25,661 nucleotides of DNA from Prolixibacteraceae bacterium (lineage in GTDB: Bacteria; Bacteroidota; Bacteroidia; Bacteroidales; Prolixibacteraceae). The notes below the pieces were generated by a model that had not been told where the DNA came from, searched no databases, and saw nothing but the letters and a program-made list of their open reading frames with translations. The stretch spans positions 1 through 25,661 of the forward strand of contig JALNYZ010000045.1 in assembly GCA_023229575.1 (NCBI GenBank), written 5' to 3'. Positions 1-8,115 of the stretch are shown piece after piece (position 1 is the stretch's first letter; each line of letters opens with the position of its first letter). Both the position numbers and the translations under genes were made by a program.

Positions 1-354
1 TTTTCCTTTTGCATTGACTGCCTGTATCAACACATCATATTCTCCTATTGCGGGAACTTTTCCTGTAATAATCCCGGTTGATGGATCAAGTTTTAATTCA
101 GGTGGCAATCCCTTTACTTTAAAAAGAATAGGTCGTTCGCCCTGACAAGGGATCCGGTAAAGAAAAGGGTGCCCAGGACGGCAGCCGTAAACCAACGGAC
201 CGTTGATAAGGGGCTGGGGCTTTGGCTTCGGAGTATAGATTTCATAACTGTCATTGGTTACACCATTTCCTTTTTCGGCGCAATACGATGAAACTGTTGT
301 CATGGCAAAAAAAAACACAACGGTAAACGTCAATACATGGATAACTGATTTCAT
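1..354 (-). CDS. Exported GH27-like (alpha-galactosidase-type) protein, N-terminal part only
   Basis: Partial gene: the 118 visible codons are open to the window edge with no stop. The protein starts MKSVIHVLTFTVVFFFAM, a Sec signal peptide that ends near residue 25. It continues with a short Ig-like putative-Ig (He_PIG type) domain, with motifs VYGCRPGHPFLYRIP around residues 55-69 and LDPSTGIITGKVP around 89-101. From memory, this arrangement of a signal peptide and a small Ig domain opening with a 'GP-VYGxRPGxPFLYRIP' stretch is typical of Bacteroidota GH27 alpha-galactosidases, whose catalytic barrel follows. That barrel lies outside the window, so the enzymatic call is inference. The start is the only ATG ahead of the signal peptide. 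The gene is 154 bp downstream of the reductase gene on the same strand. I see no clear terminator or TAnnTTTG box in that gap, so co-transcription with the large operon is undecided. Confidence 0.6.
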   Translation of the reverse strand, partial: MKSVIHVLTFTVVFFFAMTTVSSYCAEKGNGVTNDSYEIYTPKPKPQPLINGPLVYGCRPGHPFLYRIPCQGERPILFKVKGLPPELKLDPSTGIITGKVPAIGEYDVLIQAVNAKGK

Positions 355-508
355 TTTAATTAGATTGTAGTGTTTTTTATTATTTCTTTTGGTATAAGCG
401 CCAAATCCACCCACTTTAGTATTTGACTTACAATTGATTATGTAACTAAAATTAGAAAATATGACCTCATACGGCAGCCTTAAATCGAATAATTTGAATT
501 TGTTTAAT

Positions 509-1402
509 TTAACTTTTAACTTCAACCTGTGCCAATTTTTCGTAAAACTGAACCACGCTACCGTGATCATTTTGCCCTTTCCCGTCAACGCGCAAGGCTT
601 GCATAATTTCCATTATTACGCTTGTCAGAGGCACCGGAACACCAATTGAATGTGCAGTATCCAAAGCGTTGGCCAGATCTTTTATGTGCAAATCAATTTT
701 AAATCCCGGATTAAAATTACGTTCAAGTATCATCGGTATCTTGGCATTCATTACAGTGCTTCCGGCCAAGCCACCTTTTATGGCATCGAAAACACATTGC
801 GGGTCAACTCCGGCTTTGGTTGCCAGTGTGAAGGCTTCTGAAACAGCCGCGATATTAAGGGCAACAATAATCTGGTTGGCCAGTTTGGTAACATTTCCGC
901 TACCAATTTCGCCAGTACGCACCACACTGCTTCCCATGCATTTCAGGAGGGAAACATTTTGTTCGAAATCATCCTCATCGCAACCAACCATAATTGCCAA
1001 TGTACCATCCTTGGCTTTGGGTTCACCGCCGCTAACCGGAGCGTCCATGAAGCGGATGCCTTTCTTTTTGCACTCATCATACATTTCTTTTGAGACAATG
1101 GGAGATATTGAACTCATATCAATCACGATACGCCCAATTACGGAAGCTTCCAGAATACCTCCGGCACCCGTAACAACCTCTTTAACCTGTGGCCCGTTTG
1201 GAAGCATGGTGATAATGGTTTCGCATTTTTCAGCCACATCTTTTGGTGACGATGCTGTTTCTGCCCCGGCAGCATTAAGCTCCTCAACAGCAGCATCAAA
1301 AATATCGTAAACAACAAGTGAATAACCGGCTTTAATTAAGTTTTTTGCCATGGGTTTGCCCATAATGCCAAGACCAATGAATCCTATTTTTTTCAACATC
1401 AT
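509..1402 (-). CDS. garR: 2-hydroxy-3-oxopropionate (tartronate semialdehyde) reductase-type dehydrogenase
   Basis: A 297-residue beta-hydroxyacid dehydrogenase, the usual length of the GarR/HIBADH family. Visible features are the Rossmann motif GLGIMG (residues 10-15), the substrate-binding APVSGG (121-126), the GSGNVTKLANQ segment with catalytic Lys173, and KDLANALD in the all-helical C-terminal domain. Family members reduce tartronate semialdehyde to D-glycerate or oxidise 3-hydroxyisobutyrate with NAD(P) in the cytosol. The glycerate kinase gene at 15014-16165 in the same locus favours the tartronate semialdehyde role. The start codon directly follows the stop of the transketolase C-half (TAA-ATG-ATG), so the two are translationally coupled; either of the two tandem ATGs could be used. 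It is the last gene of the proposed ten-gene operon. A different beta-hydroxyacid substrate, such as a branched apionate derivative, cannot be excluded from sequence. I do not call it ApnO, which I remember as a separate family. Confidence 0.85.
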   Translation of the reverse strand: MMLKKIGFIGLGIMGKPMAKNLIKAGYSLVVYDIFDAAVEELNAAGAETASSPKDVAEKCETIITMLPNGPQVKEVVTGAGGILEASVIGRIVIDMSSISPIVSKEMYDECKKKGIRFMDAPVSGGEPKAKDGTLAIMVGCDEDDFEQNVSLLKCMGSSVVRTGEIGSGNVTKLANQIIVALNIAAVSEAFTLATKAGVDPQCVFDAIKGGLAGSTVMNAKIPMILERNFNPGFKIDLHIKDLANALDTAHSIGVPVPLTSVIMEIMQALRVDGKGQNDHGSVVQFYEKLAQVEVKS

Positions 1403-2335
1403 TTATTTTTTTAAGAGTTCGATTATTTTTGTTTCGATACTATTTTCATTAAGCCCGTAATGATCCAGTAACGGCTGCATTTCATTTGAACTCTGACCAT
1501 ATTCATCGCAAATCCCATGAAATTCAATACATATTCTTTCGTTGCGCAAGGCTTCTGCAACAGCGCTTCCCAAACCCCCAATTATGCTGTGCTCTTCTGT
1601 TGTAAGCACCCTTCCTGTATCTTTCGAGAGTTCAATAATAGCGTTCCTGTCCAAAGGTTTAACAGTAGGAACATTGACAACCCTTACAGATATGCCTTCG
1701 GATTTAAGTTTTTTCGCAGTGTTTAAAGCCATTTCAACCATTATTCCCGTTGCAAAAACAGTAATGTCACTTCCTTCGCACATTTTATATACTTTCCCGA
1801 TTTCAAAACCATCTGTTTCAGTTGTGAGGTCAGTCATATCGCTCCGGGTGTAACGCATGTAAACAGGTCCCTTGTATTTGACCATTGCTTTAATCGCAGC
1901 TTTTAATTGAAATGCATCGCAAGGCGAAATTACAGTCATGTTGGGAATACTGCGCATGATGGACACATCTTCGACCGTTTGGTGAGTACTCCCATCCCCA
2001 AAATCACTAAGTCCGGCACTACTTCCAATTATTTTCACGTTCAGCTTTGAAAGGCAAATAGCTTGACGTATTTGGTCGAAGGCCCTGCTTGTAAGGAAAA
2101 TAGCGAATGAGTTCGCAAAGGGTATTTTGCCCGTTAAAGCCAGGCCGGCAGCAACACTGAGCATATTTTGTTCGGCAATTCCCATTTCAACATATTGTTC
2201 CGGGAGTTCCTCCTCAATCATACAGGTCATTGTACTTTTACAAAGGTCTGCATCCAGAGCAATAATATCACGGTTTTCTCTTGCGAGTTCCAGCAACACT
2301 TTGCCGTATTCTTCCCGTGGATTATGTATAGACAT
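1403..2335 (-). CDS. Transketolase, C-terminal half (pyrimidine-binding and C-terminal domains)
   Basis: A 310-residue subunit holding the thiamine-diphosphate pyrimidine-binding domain (about residues 1-170) and the transketolase C-terminal domain (about 185-305). The motif GIAEQN contains Glu55, matching the catalytic glutamate that activates ThDP. DFGDGSTHQ (about 110-118) and TEEHSIIGGLG (about 246-256) are further transketolase signatures. With the N-half encoded 12 nt upstream it would form a complete, about 600-residue enzyme that moves a two-carbon ketol unit. Split transketolases are common, and the apulose-4-phosphate transketolase AptA/AptB of the known non-oxidative apiose pathway is also split. 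That makes a ketol donor other than xylulose-5-phosphate plausible here. The next gene (reductase) starts immediately after its stop codon. The separate start and stop of each half argue against a frameshifted single gene. Confidence 0.9.
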   Translation of the reverse strand: MSIHNPREEYGKVLLELARENRDIIALDADLCKSTMTCMIEEELPEQYVEMGIAEQNMLSVAAGLALTGKIPFANSFAIFLTSRAFDQIRQAICLSKLNVKIIGSSAGLSDFGDGSTHQTVEDVSIMRSIPNMTVISPCDAFQLKAAIKAMVKYKGPVYMRYTRSDMTDLTTETDGFEIGKVYKMCEGSDITVFATGIMVEMALNTAKKLKSEGISVRVVNVPTVKPLDRNAIIELSKDTGRVLTTEEHSIIGGLGSAVAEALRNERICIEFHGICDEYGQSSNEMQPLLDHYGLNENSIETKIIELLKK

Positions 2336-2347
2336 ATTAAATTCGTT

Positions 2348-3208
2348 TTAAAAAGATTTTTCAGAATGAACGGTTAAACTCAATGAGGCAATTTTGTCAT
2401 CCAACTCCTGCATTGCCTTATTGTATAATTCCTGATTCATTGAATTATTATGGTAGGCAGCGGTATTTTCAGTAAAACTGACCCCTTTGCCCTTCATTGT
2501 ATTGGCAATTATGGCAGTGGGCATTCCTTTTATGGTTTCAGCTTCATCAAAGGCCTCAGCAATTTGCCTGACATCGTGGCCGTCGATTTCGATGGTATGC
2601 CAGCCCATGGCTCTCCATTTACTTACCAGGTCGCCGGTATTCATGCGCTCGCAGGTTGGTCCCATGGCCTGAATATTGTTTTTATCAACTATTGCGACCA
2701 AGTTGTCAATTTTACGCGCAGGGGCGAACAGCATTGCTTCCCAGATCTGTCCTTCGCCATGTTCGCCATCGCCAATAATAACATAAACCCTCGACGACAA
2801 TCCGTTATGTTTTAATCCGATAGCCATACCACATCCAATTGACAATCCTTGCCCTAACGAGCCTGTATTTGCTTCAACTCCGGGAGTTTTTAACACATCA
2901 GGGTGGCCCTGTAAATGAGAGCCTAAATTTTTCAAAGTTGGCAAATCGGATTTAGGGAAATAACCGGCTTCGGCTAAAGTTGCATACAATCCGGGGGAAG
3001 AGTGCCCTTTACTCAGCACAAAACGGTCGCGGTCAGCCATCCCCGGATTATGTGGATCGTGCTTCATTTTATAAAAATATAAGGTGGCCATAATCTCAGC
3101 GATACTGAGCGAGCCTCCGAAATGACCTTTGTGGCCAGCCCCAATGGCTATAAGGATATTCTTTCGTATCTGATACGCCTTTAGCGCTAATTCTTTGTAA
3201 TCTTTCAT
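2348..3208 (-). CDS. Transketolase, N-terminal half (ThDP diphosphate-binding domain)
   Basis: Encodes the thiamine-diphosphate-binding half. From the chosen start (MKDYKELALKAY) it has about 286 residues. It contains GHKGHFGGSLS near residues 25-35, LSKGHSSPGLYATLAEAG near 65-82, and the diphosphate/Mg motif starting GDGEHGEG near 146 and ending in DKNN near 175-178. The reading frame is open 23 codons further upstream (to 3277), overlapping the SDR gene. I prefer the ATG at 3208 because the family begins with a helix of the 'KELELKAxxIRK' type and a GGAG lies about 12 nt upstream; another possible ATG is at 3238. The product pairs with the C-half encoded 12 nt downstream, and the gene follows the SDR gene by 46 nt. 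Its presence next to apiose-specific genes suggests the complex acts on an apiose-derived ketose, which is inference. Deoxyxylulose-phosphate synthase is ruled out by the split layout and motifs. Confidence 0.88.
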   Translation of the reverse strand: MKDYKELALKAYQIRKNILIAIGAGHKGHFGGSLSIAEIMATLYFYKMKHDPHNPGMADRDRFVLSKGHSSPGLYATLAEAGYFPKSDLPTLKNLGSHLQGHPDVLKTPGVEANTGSLGQGLSIGCGMAIGLKHNGLSSRVYVIIGDGEHGEGQIWEAMLFAPARKIDNLVAIVDKNNIQAMGPTCERMNTGDLVSKWRAMGWHTIEIDGHDVRQIAEAFDEAETIKGMPTAIIANTMKGKGVSFTENTAAYHNNSMNQELYNKAMQELDDKIASLSLTVHSEKSF

Positions 3209-3254
3209 TTTATGTAATTTTCTCCGGTTAAGATTCATTTCTCGTTCCGGCAGT

Positions 3255-3971
3255 TTATCTTTCCGTTTGAAAGGCAATGGGAACTATCTCCTTGATTATC
3301 ATTTTATTGCTTGACTTTAATAAAAACAGGACAGTATCGGCAATATCCCCTGTGCTCATCCATTTATCGGGTGCAACATGTGGATCAATGTCACGAAGCA
3401 TTTGAGTATCGGTGAAGTGAGGATAAACCACACTAACTTTAATGTTATATTCTTTACAGGTTTGATATAATGCCTTTGAAAACCCAACCAGCCCCAATTT
3501 TGAAGCGCCATAAGCCGAATGGAATGCCGGAATTTCGAGGGCAGCGGTAGAAGATATATTAATAATATGGCCTTCGCCATTCCCTTTCATCGCGTTCAGT
3601 GCATATTGCGTTAAAAAGAAGGGCGCTTTGAGGTTAATAAAAAAATGTTTGTCGTATTGTTCTTCAGAAACCTCTAAAAATTCAGCAGGGACACAATAAC
3701 CTGCGTTATTGATTAGAATATCAATCTTGGTGAAAATTGCCAAAGTTTTATCGACAACTTGTTCCAGGTTGCTCATTTTCTCCATGTCCAGGGCAATGGC
3801 CAAAGCTTGTACCCCAAGAGTCTTTGCCTCGGCACATACCTTGTTTAATTCTGTCTCACTCCGCGAAACGAGGGCAACATTGCATCCTTCGGCAGCGAGA
3901 GCCAATGCGATGGCTTTTCCAATTCCCCGACTGGCCCCGGTTATGATCGCATTTTTATTTTTTAAATCCAT
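3255..3971 (-). CDS. Short-chain dehydrogenase/reductase (SDR)
   Basis: A 238-residue classical SDR, predicted cytosolic and NAD(P)-dependent. It shows TGASRGIG (11-18), NNAG (88-91), the catalytic serine region ISS (139-141) and YGASK with Tyr154 and Lys158. It lacks any signal peptide. The start overlaps the end of the upstream TIM-barrel gene by 10 nt, so the two are probably co-translated. In this locus it could oxidise apionate or reduce a keto intermediate, but SDR sequence alone does not reveal substrate. Fatty-acid (FabG-like) activity is possible by similarity but unlikely given the sugar-acid neighbours. The predicted role is therefore only an oxidoreductase of the local sugar pathway. 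Confidence 0.87.
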   Translation of the reverse strand: MDLKNKNAIITGASRGIGKAIALALAAEGCNVALVSRSETELNKVCAEAKTLGVQALAIALDMEKMSNLEQVVDKTLAIFTKIDILINNAGYCVPAEFLEVSEEQYDKHFFINLKAPFFLTQYALNAMKGNGEGHIINISSTAALEIPAFHSAYGASKLGLVGFSKALYQTCKEYNIKVSVVYPHFTDTQMLRDIDPHVAPDKWMSTGDIADTVLFLLKSSNKMIIKEIVPIAFQTER

Positions 3972-4771
3972 GCCTGCTTAATTTGATTCATAAAATTGAT
4001 AGAAGCTTTTGCATCTTCATAAAAATCATCAGTGAATGCTTCCACACTAACCCTGCCATTGTAGTTTATTCTTTTCAGTTTCTCGAAAAACAGTTGGTAG
4101 CTATGATTTTCGTTCCATGATTTTGGAAAGCCACGACCCGCCGGATTGGCCAAATGGACATGACTGATGTTTGACGCGGCTTCCAACAGAATATCCGGCG
4201 ATTCATTTTCAGCATCTAAATGGTAAAAATCGACCAGCAACTTAATATTTTTAGTGTTGGAAACTTTTATTAATTCAAGCCCTTCAGCTACCGAATTAAC
4301 AATGTTACATTCTGCTTTCCGCAATGGTTCCAAAACGATGGTTATATGATTTGCACCGGCAACCGGATCGAGCGCCTGACAGAGTGAAACCAATTGTTGC
4401 CATGCCAATTCTTTCGGAAAGCCATCGGGTACATTTTTTGCCTGACCGCTTCCGAAGACCACAATGGATGAGCCCAGTTCAGCGGCCCGTTCCACTGCTT
4501 TGGTTGCATACAAAAGTATTGACGGTAAATTAACTTCGGTACCTGTTAACTTTAGATGCGGTGGAAAAAAATTATTACAACTTTCACATGGAATTCCGGC
4601 AACAGCTAACATCCTTTTCACGGAATAAAAGTCTTCACCGCTTAGTTCAGTTAAATGAGCCAGCGAAAGTTCAATATAATCGTACCCCAATTCTACCAGA
4701 ACCGGGGCGACTTCAGAACCTCCCTTTCGGAGGTCTTTCACGACCATACTTCCGCAAAGCCCAATCCTCAT
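3962..4771 (-). CDS. Sugar phosphate isomerase/epimerase-type TIM barrel (complete metal site)
   Basis: A 269-residue member of the AP-endonuclease-2/xylose-isomerase-like TIM-barrel superfamily, which includes hydroxypyruvate isomerase, tagatose/psicose 3-epimerases and sugar-acid decarboxylases. The four ligands usual for the metal site are all visible: Glu148 in IVLEPL, Asp181 in LLVDFYHLD, His206 in HVHLANP and Glu244 in VSVEAF. The 33-residue Glu-Asp spacing is what the epimerase branch normally shows. No signal peptide, so it is cytosolic. Its 5' end lies 3 nt after the stop of the related gene 4775-5602, and its 3' end overlaps the SDR gene by 10 nt. With a GarR-type reductase and GarK in the locus, hydroxypyruvate isomerase (hydroxypyruvate to tartronate semialdehyde) is an attractive role. 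Alternatives are isomerisation or decarboxylation of an apionate-derived keto acid. The family is sure, the substrate is not. Confidence 0.8.
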   Translation of the reverse strand: MRIGLCGSMVVKDLRKGGSEVAPVLVELGYDYIELSLAHLTELSGEDFYSVKRMLAVAGIPCESCNNFFPPHLKLTGTEVNLPSILLYATKAVERAAELGSSIVVFGSGQAKNVPDGFPKELAWQQLVSLCQALDPVAGANHITIVLEPLRKAECNIVNSVAEGLELIKVSNTKNIKLLVDFYHLDAENESPDILLEAASNISHVHLANPAGRGFPKSWNENHSYQLFFEKLKRINYNGRVSVEAFTDDFYEDAKASINFMNQIKQAWI

Positions 4772-4774
4772 AAT

Positions 4775-5602
4775 TTATCCGTTTATCAGTTCCCGTAAAA
4801 AAGTAGCTGTAGTTTTTGCGCAGGCATCGGCATCTTCAGAACGTACCAGGTTCTGACTGAGAAATCCGTTGTAATTTATAAGTTGAAGGATGCTGATGAG
4901 CTGTGGAAAATTGACTTCCCCATTGCTGTTTCCTGCAGGCCATCGGTCAGTATCGGTAAAATGAAAATGCTTAACAATGTTCCGGCAGTAAACAATTTTT
5001 GAGAGCATGTCGTCATCTTCCAGGTACATGTGGTAAAGGTCCAGCAAAAGTCCCAGGTTCGTTCTATTTACCCGGTCAATGATGTCTAGTCCATCATTGG
5101 TGGTATTAATGAAATTGATTTCGTACCTGTTGGTGGGTTCAAAATTGACGTTGACGTTATATTGGGCCGCGTAGTCACAGAGGATTTTAAGAATATCCAC
5201 GAACATATCGCGGGTATAAGTCACGGGCTTGCCACTGATGGCCGGGCCACGGAAAATCCCAATATTGGCGTCACAATTAAAGCGGGCCGAAACACGTATA
5301 ATTGATTTGAATTTTTCAATCGCCTTTTCCTGAATAGCTTTATCAGGATGAATTAGCGTTACGCCATATTGTGAATACAACCTGCCCGAATTAATACAAG
5401 CCAAATCCATTTTATATTCTTTGAGCGCTTTTTCGAGTCTGTCCCATTCAAAAGTATCGGGGTCAGGTGTAATCAACTCAACGGCATCAAAACCTGCTAC
5501 TGCAGATTTTCTAACATTTTCTTCTATCTCATCCTTATAAAGATGTACATAATCAACATCGGGCATGTCAGGTGTTGCGATGAAAAGGGATGTTTTTATC
5601 AT
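4775..5602 (-). CDS. Sugar phosphate isomerase/epimerase-type TIM barrel lacking the last metal-ligand Glu
   Basis: A 275-residue protein of the same TIM-barrel superfamily as its downstream neighbour but clearly divergent from it. Three expected ligands are visible: Glu155 in NFEPTNR, Asp188 in LLLDLYH and His214 in KHFHFTD, with spacings of 33 and 26 that match the 3-epimerase branch. On the last strand, where a glutamate normally closes the metal site, the sequence reads GFLSQNL (residues 246-252), so Gln250 or Asn251 occupies the position. No signal peptide, hence cytosolic. It follows the GH140-like gene by 31 nt and precedes the other TIM barrel by 3 nt, in the middle of the operon. It may isomerise an oxidised apiose derivative, for example by acting in the hydroxymethyl migration that ApnO performs elsewhere. 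That is speculation; the superfamily call is firm. Confidence 0.78.
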   Translation of the reverse strand: MIKTSLFIATPDMPDVDYVHLYKDEIEENVRKSAVAGFDAVELITPDPDTFEWDRLEKALKEYKMDLACINSGRLYSQYGVTLIHPDKAIQEKAIEKFKSIIRVSARFNCDANIGIFRGPAISGKPVTYTRDMFVDILKILCDYAAQYNVNVNFEPTNRYEINFINTTNDGLDIIDRVNRTNLGLLLDLYHMYLEDDDMLSKIVYCRNIVKHFHFTDTDRWPAGNSNGEVNFPQLISILQLINYNGFLSQNLVRSEDADACAKTTATFLRELING

Positions 5603-5633
5603 GGTTTTTATTCGTTATGTTTTAGAAAATTAA

Positions 5634-6989
5634 TTATTCGGCTTTAAACAATAACGCCCAATCTTCATTAGTGGGGGGTATAAATTCTACTTTACCTGGT
5701 TTGTGTTCACCTTTGCTTATATACTCGCCGGTGCGTGGATTAAACCATTGGGCAGTTATTTTCGACCCTTTCAATTGGGACAAGTTAACCGACACAGGTA
5801 CACTTCTAAACATGTATAAGGCCGCTGTCTTTTTGTCTTTGGTTATTGCCGCTGTTGCATAATCGGTCTTAGAATACGTTCCATATCCGCTAAGCACAAA
5901 GTCATGTATTTGGTCGGGCACAAGTTGCCACCAGGCTATCGAATTAAAAAACTTATTTGCATATTGTACTTGCTGCGCCCCGGGCCATTTCAAAATATCG
6001 CGCCAATTAGGCGGGAAGTTCCATATTTGTGATCCATAAGCATGCCCGGCGCCACCGCTTAACATGACCCAATAAAATTGCCGCCTGACAATTTCGGGCG
6101 TGCCGTTGTCGTTGCCCGAAAAACCCTCATACTGTGATTCACCCAATATGAAAGGCATAACAAATGATTTGTTGTATTCCTTCAGGCTAACTTCGTAGAC
6201 CTCAGGCATCTGGTCAAGATTCCTTTTTTTTGCAGGGTTGTCGTTCCATTTGTCTTTCCAATACGTGTAAACCATTGAAAATCCGAGCCATTTGGCATGT
6301 TGAAAAATATCGGTACTGGAATGTGTTGCTGAAGCATGATATGTTAAAAGCTGGTGTGCGGGCGCTGTTTCGCGCAAACCTCCTGCAAATGCTTCAATCT
6401 CAGCCAAATCGCCTCTCGGATCGTTATCTCCGCCAATAATCCAGAACAGGTTGTTACAACCGGCAAATTTTTTACCCAGGTATTTTCCGTAATTGCGATT
6501 TTTTTCTGCCCCATTCATTCTTATAGGCTTGTCCAGACTGCCTCCAAAGGCTTCTAAGCAACAGCCTACCCATGGCTGCGACATAACAACCATTAATCCC
6601 AATGAATCAGCAATGTGGATAACCTCAAGTATATGATGGTGAAAAGCTTCGTTTGGACGTGAGAAATCGTTATCGCCATCAAAAATATAATTGCCATCGC
6701 GATTTTTAAGGTTTACGAACATCGCCAATTGTGTCTGGATGGTGTTAAAACCTTGATTTTTCCGGGTCGTTAAATACTCTCTGGCTTCCCCGGTGGTGAG
6801 CTTGCAAAAGATCTGCCAACCGGTATCGGCATTATACAAAAAAGGTGTCCCTTTCTGATCGACAAAGTATCTCTTATCAGGACTTATCTTTAACGGAAAT
6901 GCGGGATGTTGCGCCATGCCTACAAATCCCGGTAACATCAGTACAAGAGATAAGCAAATTGTTTTTACATATTTTAAAATTGATTTCAT
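5634..6989 (-). CDS. Exported GH140-like apiosidase (DUF4038 barrel plus collagen-binding-type C-terminal domain)
   Basis: A 451-residue glycosidase with a Sec signal peptide (MKSILKYVKTICLSLVLMLP, cleavage likely after GMAQ, residue 27). The body is the DUF4038/apiosidase-like TIM barrel, with the early motif FLYNADTGWQIF (50-61). Two acidic residues suit a retaining mechanism: Asp188 in IIGGDND and Glu284 in ILGESQYEG. These agree closely with the catalytic pair I recall for the RG-II apiosidase BT1012 of Bacteroides thetaiotaomicron. The C-terminal about 75 residues (ALYMFRSVPVSVNL to the end) form the beta-sandwich often annotated as a putative collagen-binding domain. Length fits GH140. 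It would release apiose from RG-II or apiogalacturonan outside the cytoplasm. It lies within an operon of cytosolic enzymes, 61 nt after the Zn dehydrogenase. Other DUF4038 proteins may have other glycan targets, so substrate is inferred from neighbours. Confidence 0.8.
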   Translation of the reverse strand: MKSILKYVKTICLSLVLMLPGFVGMAQHPAFPLKISPDKRYFVDQKGTPFLYNADTGWQIFCKLTTGEAREYLTTRKNQGFNTIQTQLAMFVNLKNRDGNYIFDGDNDFSRPNEAFHHHILEVIHIADSLGLMVVMSQPWVGCCLEAFGGSLDKPIRMNGAEKNRNYGKYLGKKFAGCNNLFWIIGGDNDPRGDLAEIEAFAGGLRETAPAHQLLTYHASATHSSTDIFQHAKWLGFSMVYTYWKDKWNDNPAKKRNLDQMPEVYEVSLKEYNKSFVMPFILGESQYEGFSGNDNGTPEIVRRQFYWVMLSGGAGHAYGSQIWNFPPNWRDILKWPGAQQVQYANKFFNSIAWWQLVPDQIHDFVLSGYGTYSKTDYATAAITKDKKTAALYMFRSVPVSVNLSQLKGSKITAQWFNPRTGEYISKGEHKPGKVEFIPPTNEDWALLFKAE

Positions 6990-7050
6990 AGCATTTTATA
7001 TGTTCTTTAATTTCTTTATGCCAAATTTTCCAAATCTCCTGTTCTTCATC

Positions 7051-8064
7051 TCAAAATTCAATAATGACTTTTCCCTCGCTTACAATATTTGCAGCAGTAT
7101 AATTAAGCGCACTCACTATATCCTGAAAAGGAAATCTTTTTGTGATCAATATATCTGAATGAGTTTTACCGGAAGCAATGGAATCAATAACCGCGGGAAA
7201 TGCACGGGCGCTGTTTCGTGTCCCCATAACTGTCATTTCGCGGTTGGTAAATTTTATGCCGGTAAAAGCCACCTTTTCATTGGTCAACCCGGCAATAACT
7301 ATGCACCCACCGGCGGCAACCAGGTTTTCCGTATTTTCCATTACTTTGGTATTACCTGTAGCTTCAATTACTACACTGGCACCTTCTCCATTGGTAAGTT
7401 CAAGAATTCCATTTACCGTATCTTCCCTTGAAGGATCAATAATTACATCGGCGCCAAATTTCCTGGCCATATTCTGCCTGAAGGGCGAAACTTCGGCCAC
7501 ATAAACTACAGCTCCAGCGAGTTTTGCAAAATCGATTGCCGTAAGTCCAATGGCTCCAGCACCCAGAACCAGGACTTTGTCTGCATCTGTTACCTGAGCC
7601 CGGTGGATGGAATGATATCCAATGGAGTAAGGTTCGCAGGTCGCCGCCAAGTCGAAGGGCATTTCACCAGGTATTTTATGCACCAGGTAACCCGGCACTT
7701 TCACATATTCGGCAAATCCCCCGTCAACATGTGCGCCTATTACCTGGAGGTTGACACAGCAATTGTATTTGCCTATCCGGCAAGGGTAGCATTTTCCACA
7801 ATAAATCAGCGGTTCAACGACCACGTGATCACCCACTTTAACATTTTCAACTCCCTTACCGGTTTTTTCAACTATTCCTGATAATTCGTGACCGTGTATT
7901 CTGGGATAATTGCGATAAGGATGACTCCCATCGAAAAAGTGGACATCGCTACCACAAATTCCGGCAGCCTTAACCTTTACCAAAACTTCATTATGCGTTA
8001 TTTCAGGAATGGGGCGTTCTTCCAACCGAAGATCGAAAGGACTATATAATACTGCACATTTCAT
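7051..8064 (-). CDS. Zinc-dependent medium-chain alcohol/polyol dehydrogenase
   Basis: A 337-residue MDR-family enzyme of the sorbitol/threonine dehydrogenase type. The catalytic zinc site is visible as Cys37 in AGICGSD and His58-Glu59 in HGHE, with Glu144 in CEP. The structural zinc cysteines are Cys89, 92, 95 and 103 in CGKCYPCRIGKYNCC. The NAD-binding motif GAGAIG is at 168-173. Cytosolic. It oxidises a secondary alcohol of a polyol or sugar acid with NAD(P). It sits 51 nt downstream of the ApsD-like gene and 61 nt upstream of the GH140-like gene. Since no ApnO is evident, this enzyme or the SDR is a candidate to oxidise C2 of apionate, but sequence does not fix the substrate. It could also oxidise another sugar released with apiose. 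Confidence 0.88.
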   Translation of the reverse strand: MKCAVLYSPFDLRLEERPIPEITHNEVLVKVKAAGICGSDVHFFDGSHPYRNYPRIHGHELSGIVEKTGKGVENVKVGDHVVVEPLIYCGKCYPCRIGKYNCCVNLQVIGAHVDGGFAEYVKVPGYLVHKIPGEMPFDLAATCEPYSIGYHSIHRAQVTDADKVLVLGAGAIGLTAIDFAKLAGAVVYVAEVSPFRQNMARKFGADVIIDPSREDTVNGILELTNGEGASVVIEATGNTKVMENTENLVAAGGCIVIAGLTNEKVAFTGIKFTNREMTVMGTRNSARAFPAVIDSIASGKTHSDILITKRFPFQDIVSALNYTAANIVSEGKVIIEF

Positions 8065-8115
8065 AGTTTACAACTATTTGTAATAATGGAAAACTTGCGG
8101 GAAGCTAATTATTAT

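Noticed and set aside
355..508. Terminator or promoter between the reductase and GH27-like genes
   Set aside because: No convincing stem and only an imperfect CAAATCCA match to a -7 box on the minus strand.
669..1310. 213-codon plus-strand open frame
   Set aside because: It lies wholly antisense to the well-supported reductase gene and encodes a low-complexity Ser/Pro-rich product with no motif.
509..1402. D-apionate oxidoisomerase (ApnO)
   Set aside because: The protein carries complete GarR/HIBADH signatures and length, and I remember ApnO as a separate family.
1403..3208. Frameshift or gene fission of a single transketolase
   Set aside because: Each half has its own start and stop, a 12-nt gap and intact domains, as in naturally split transketolases.
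1403..3208. 1-deoxyxylulose-5-phosphate synthase
   Set aside because: Split layout, motifs and neighbours fit transketolase; DXS is a single longer chain.
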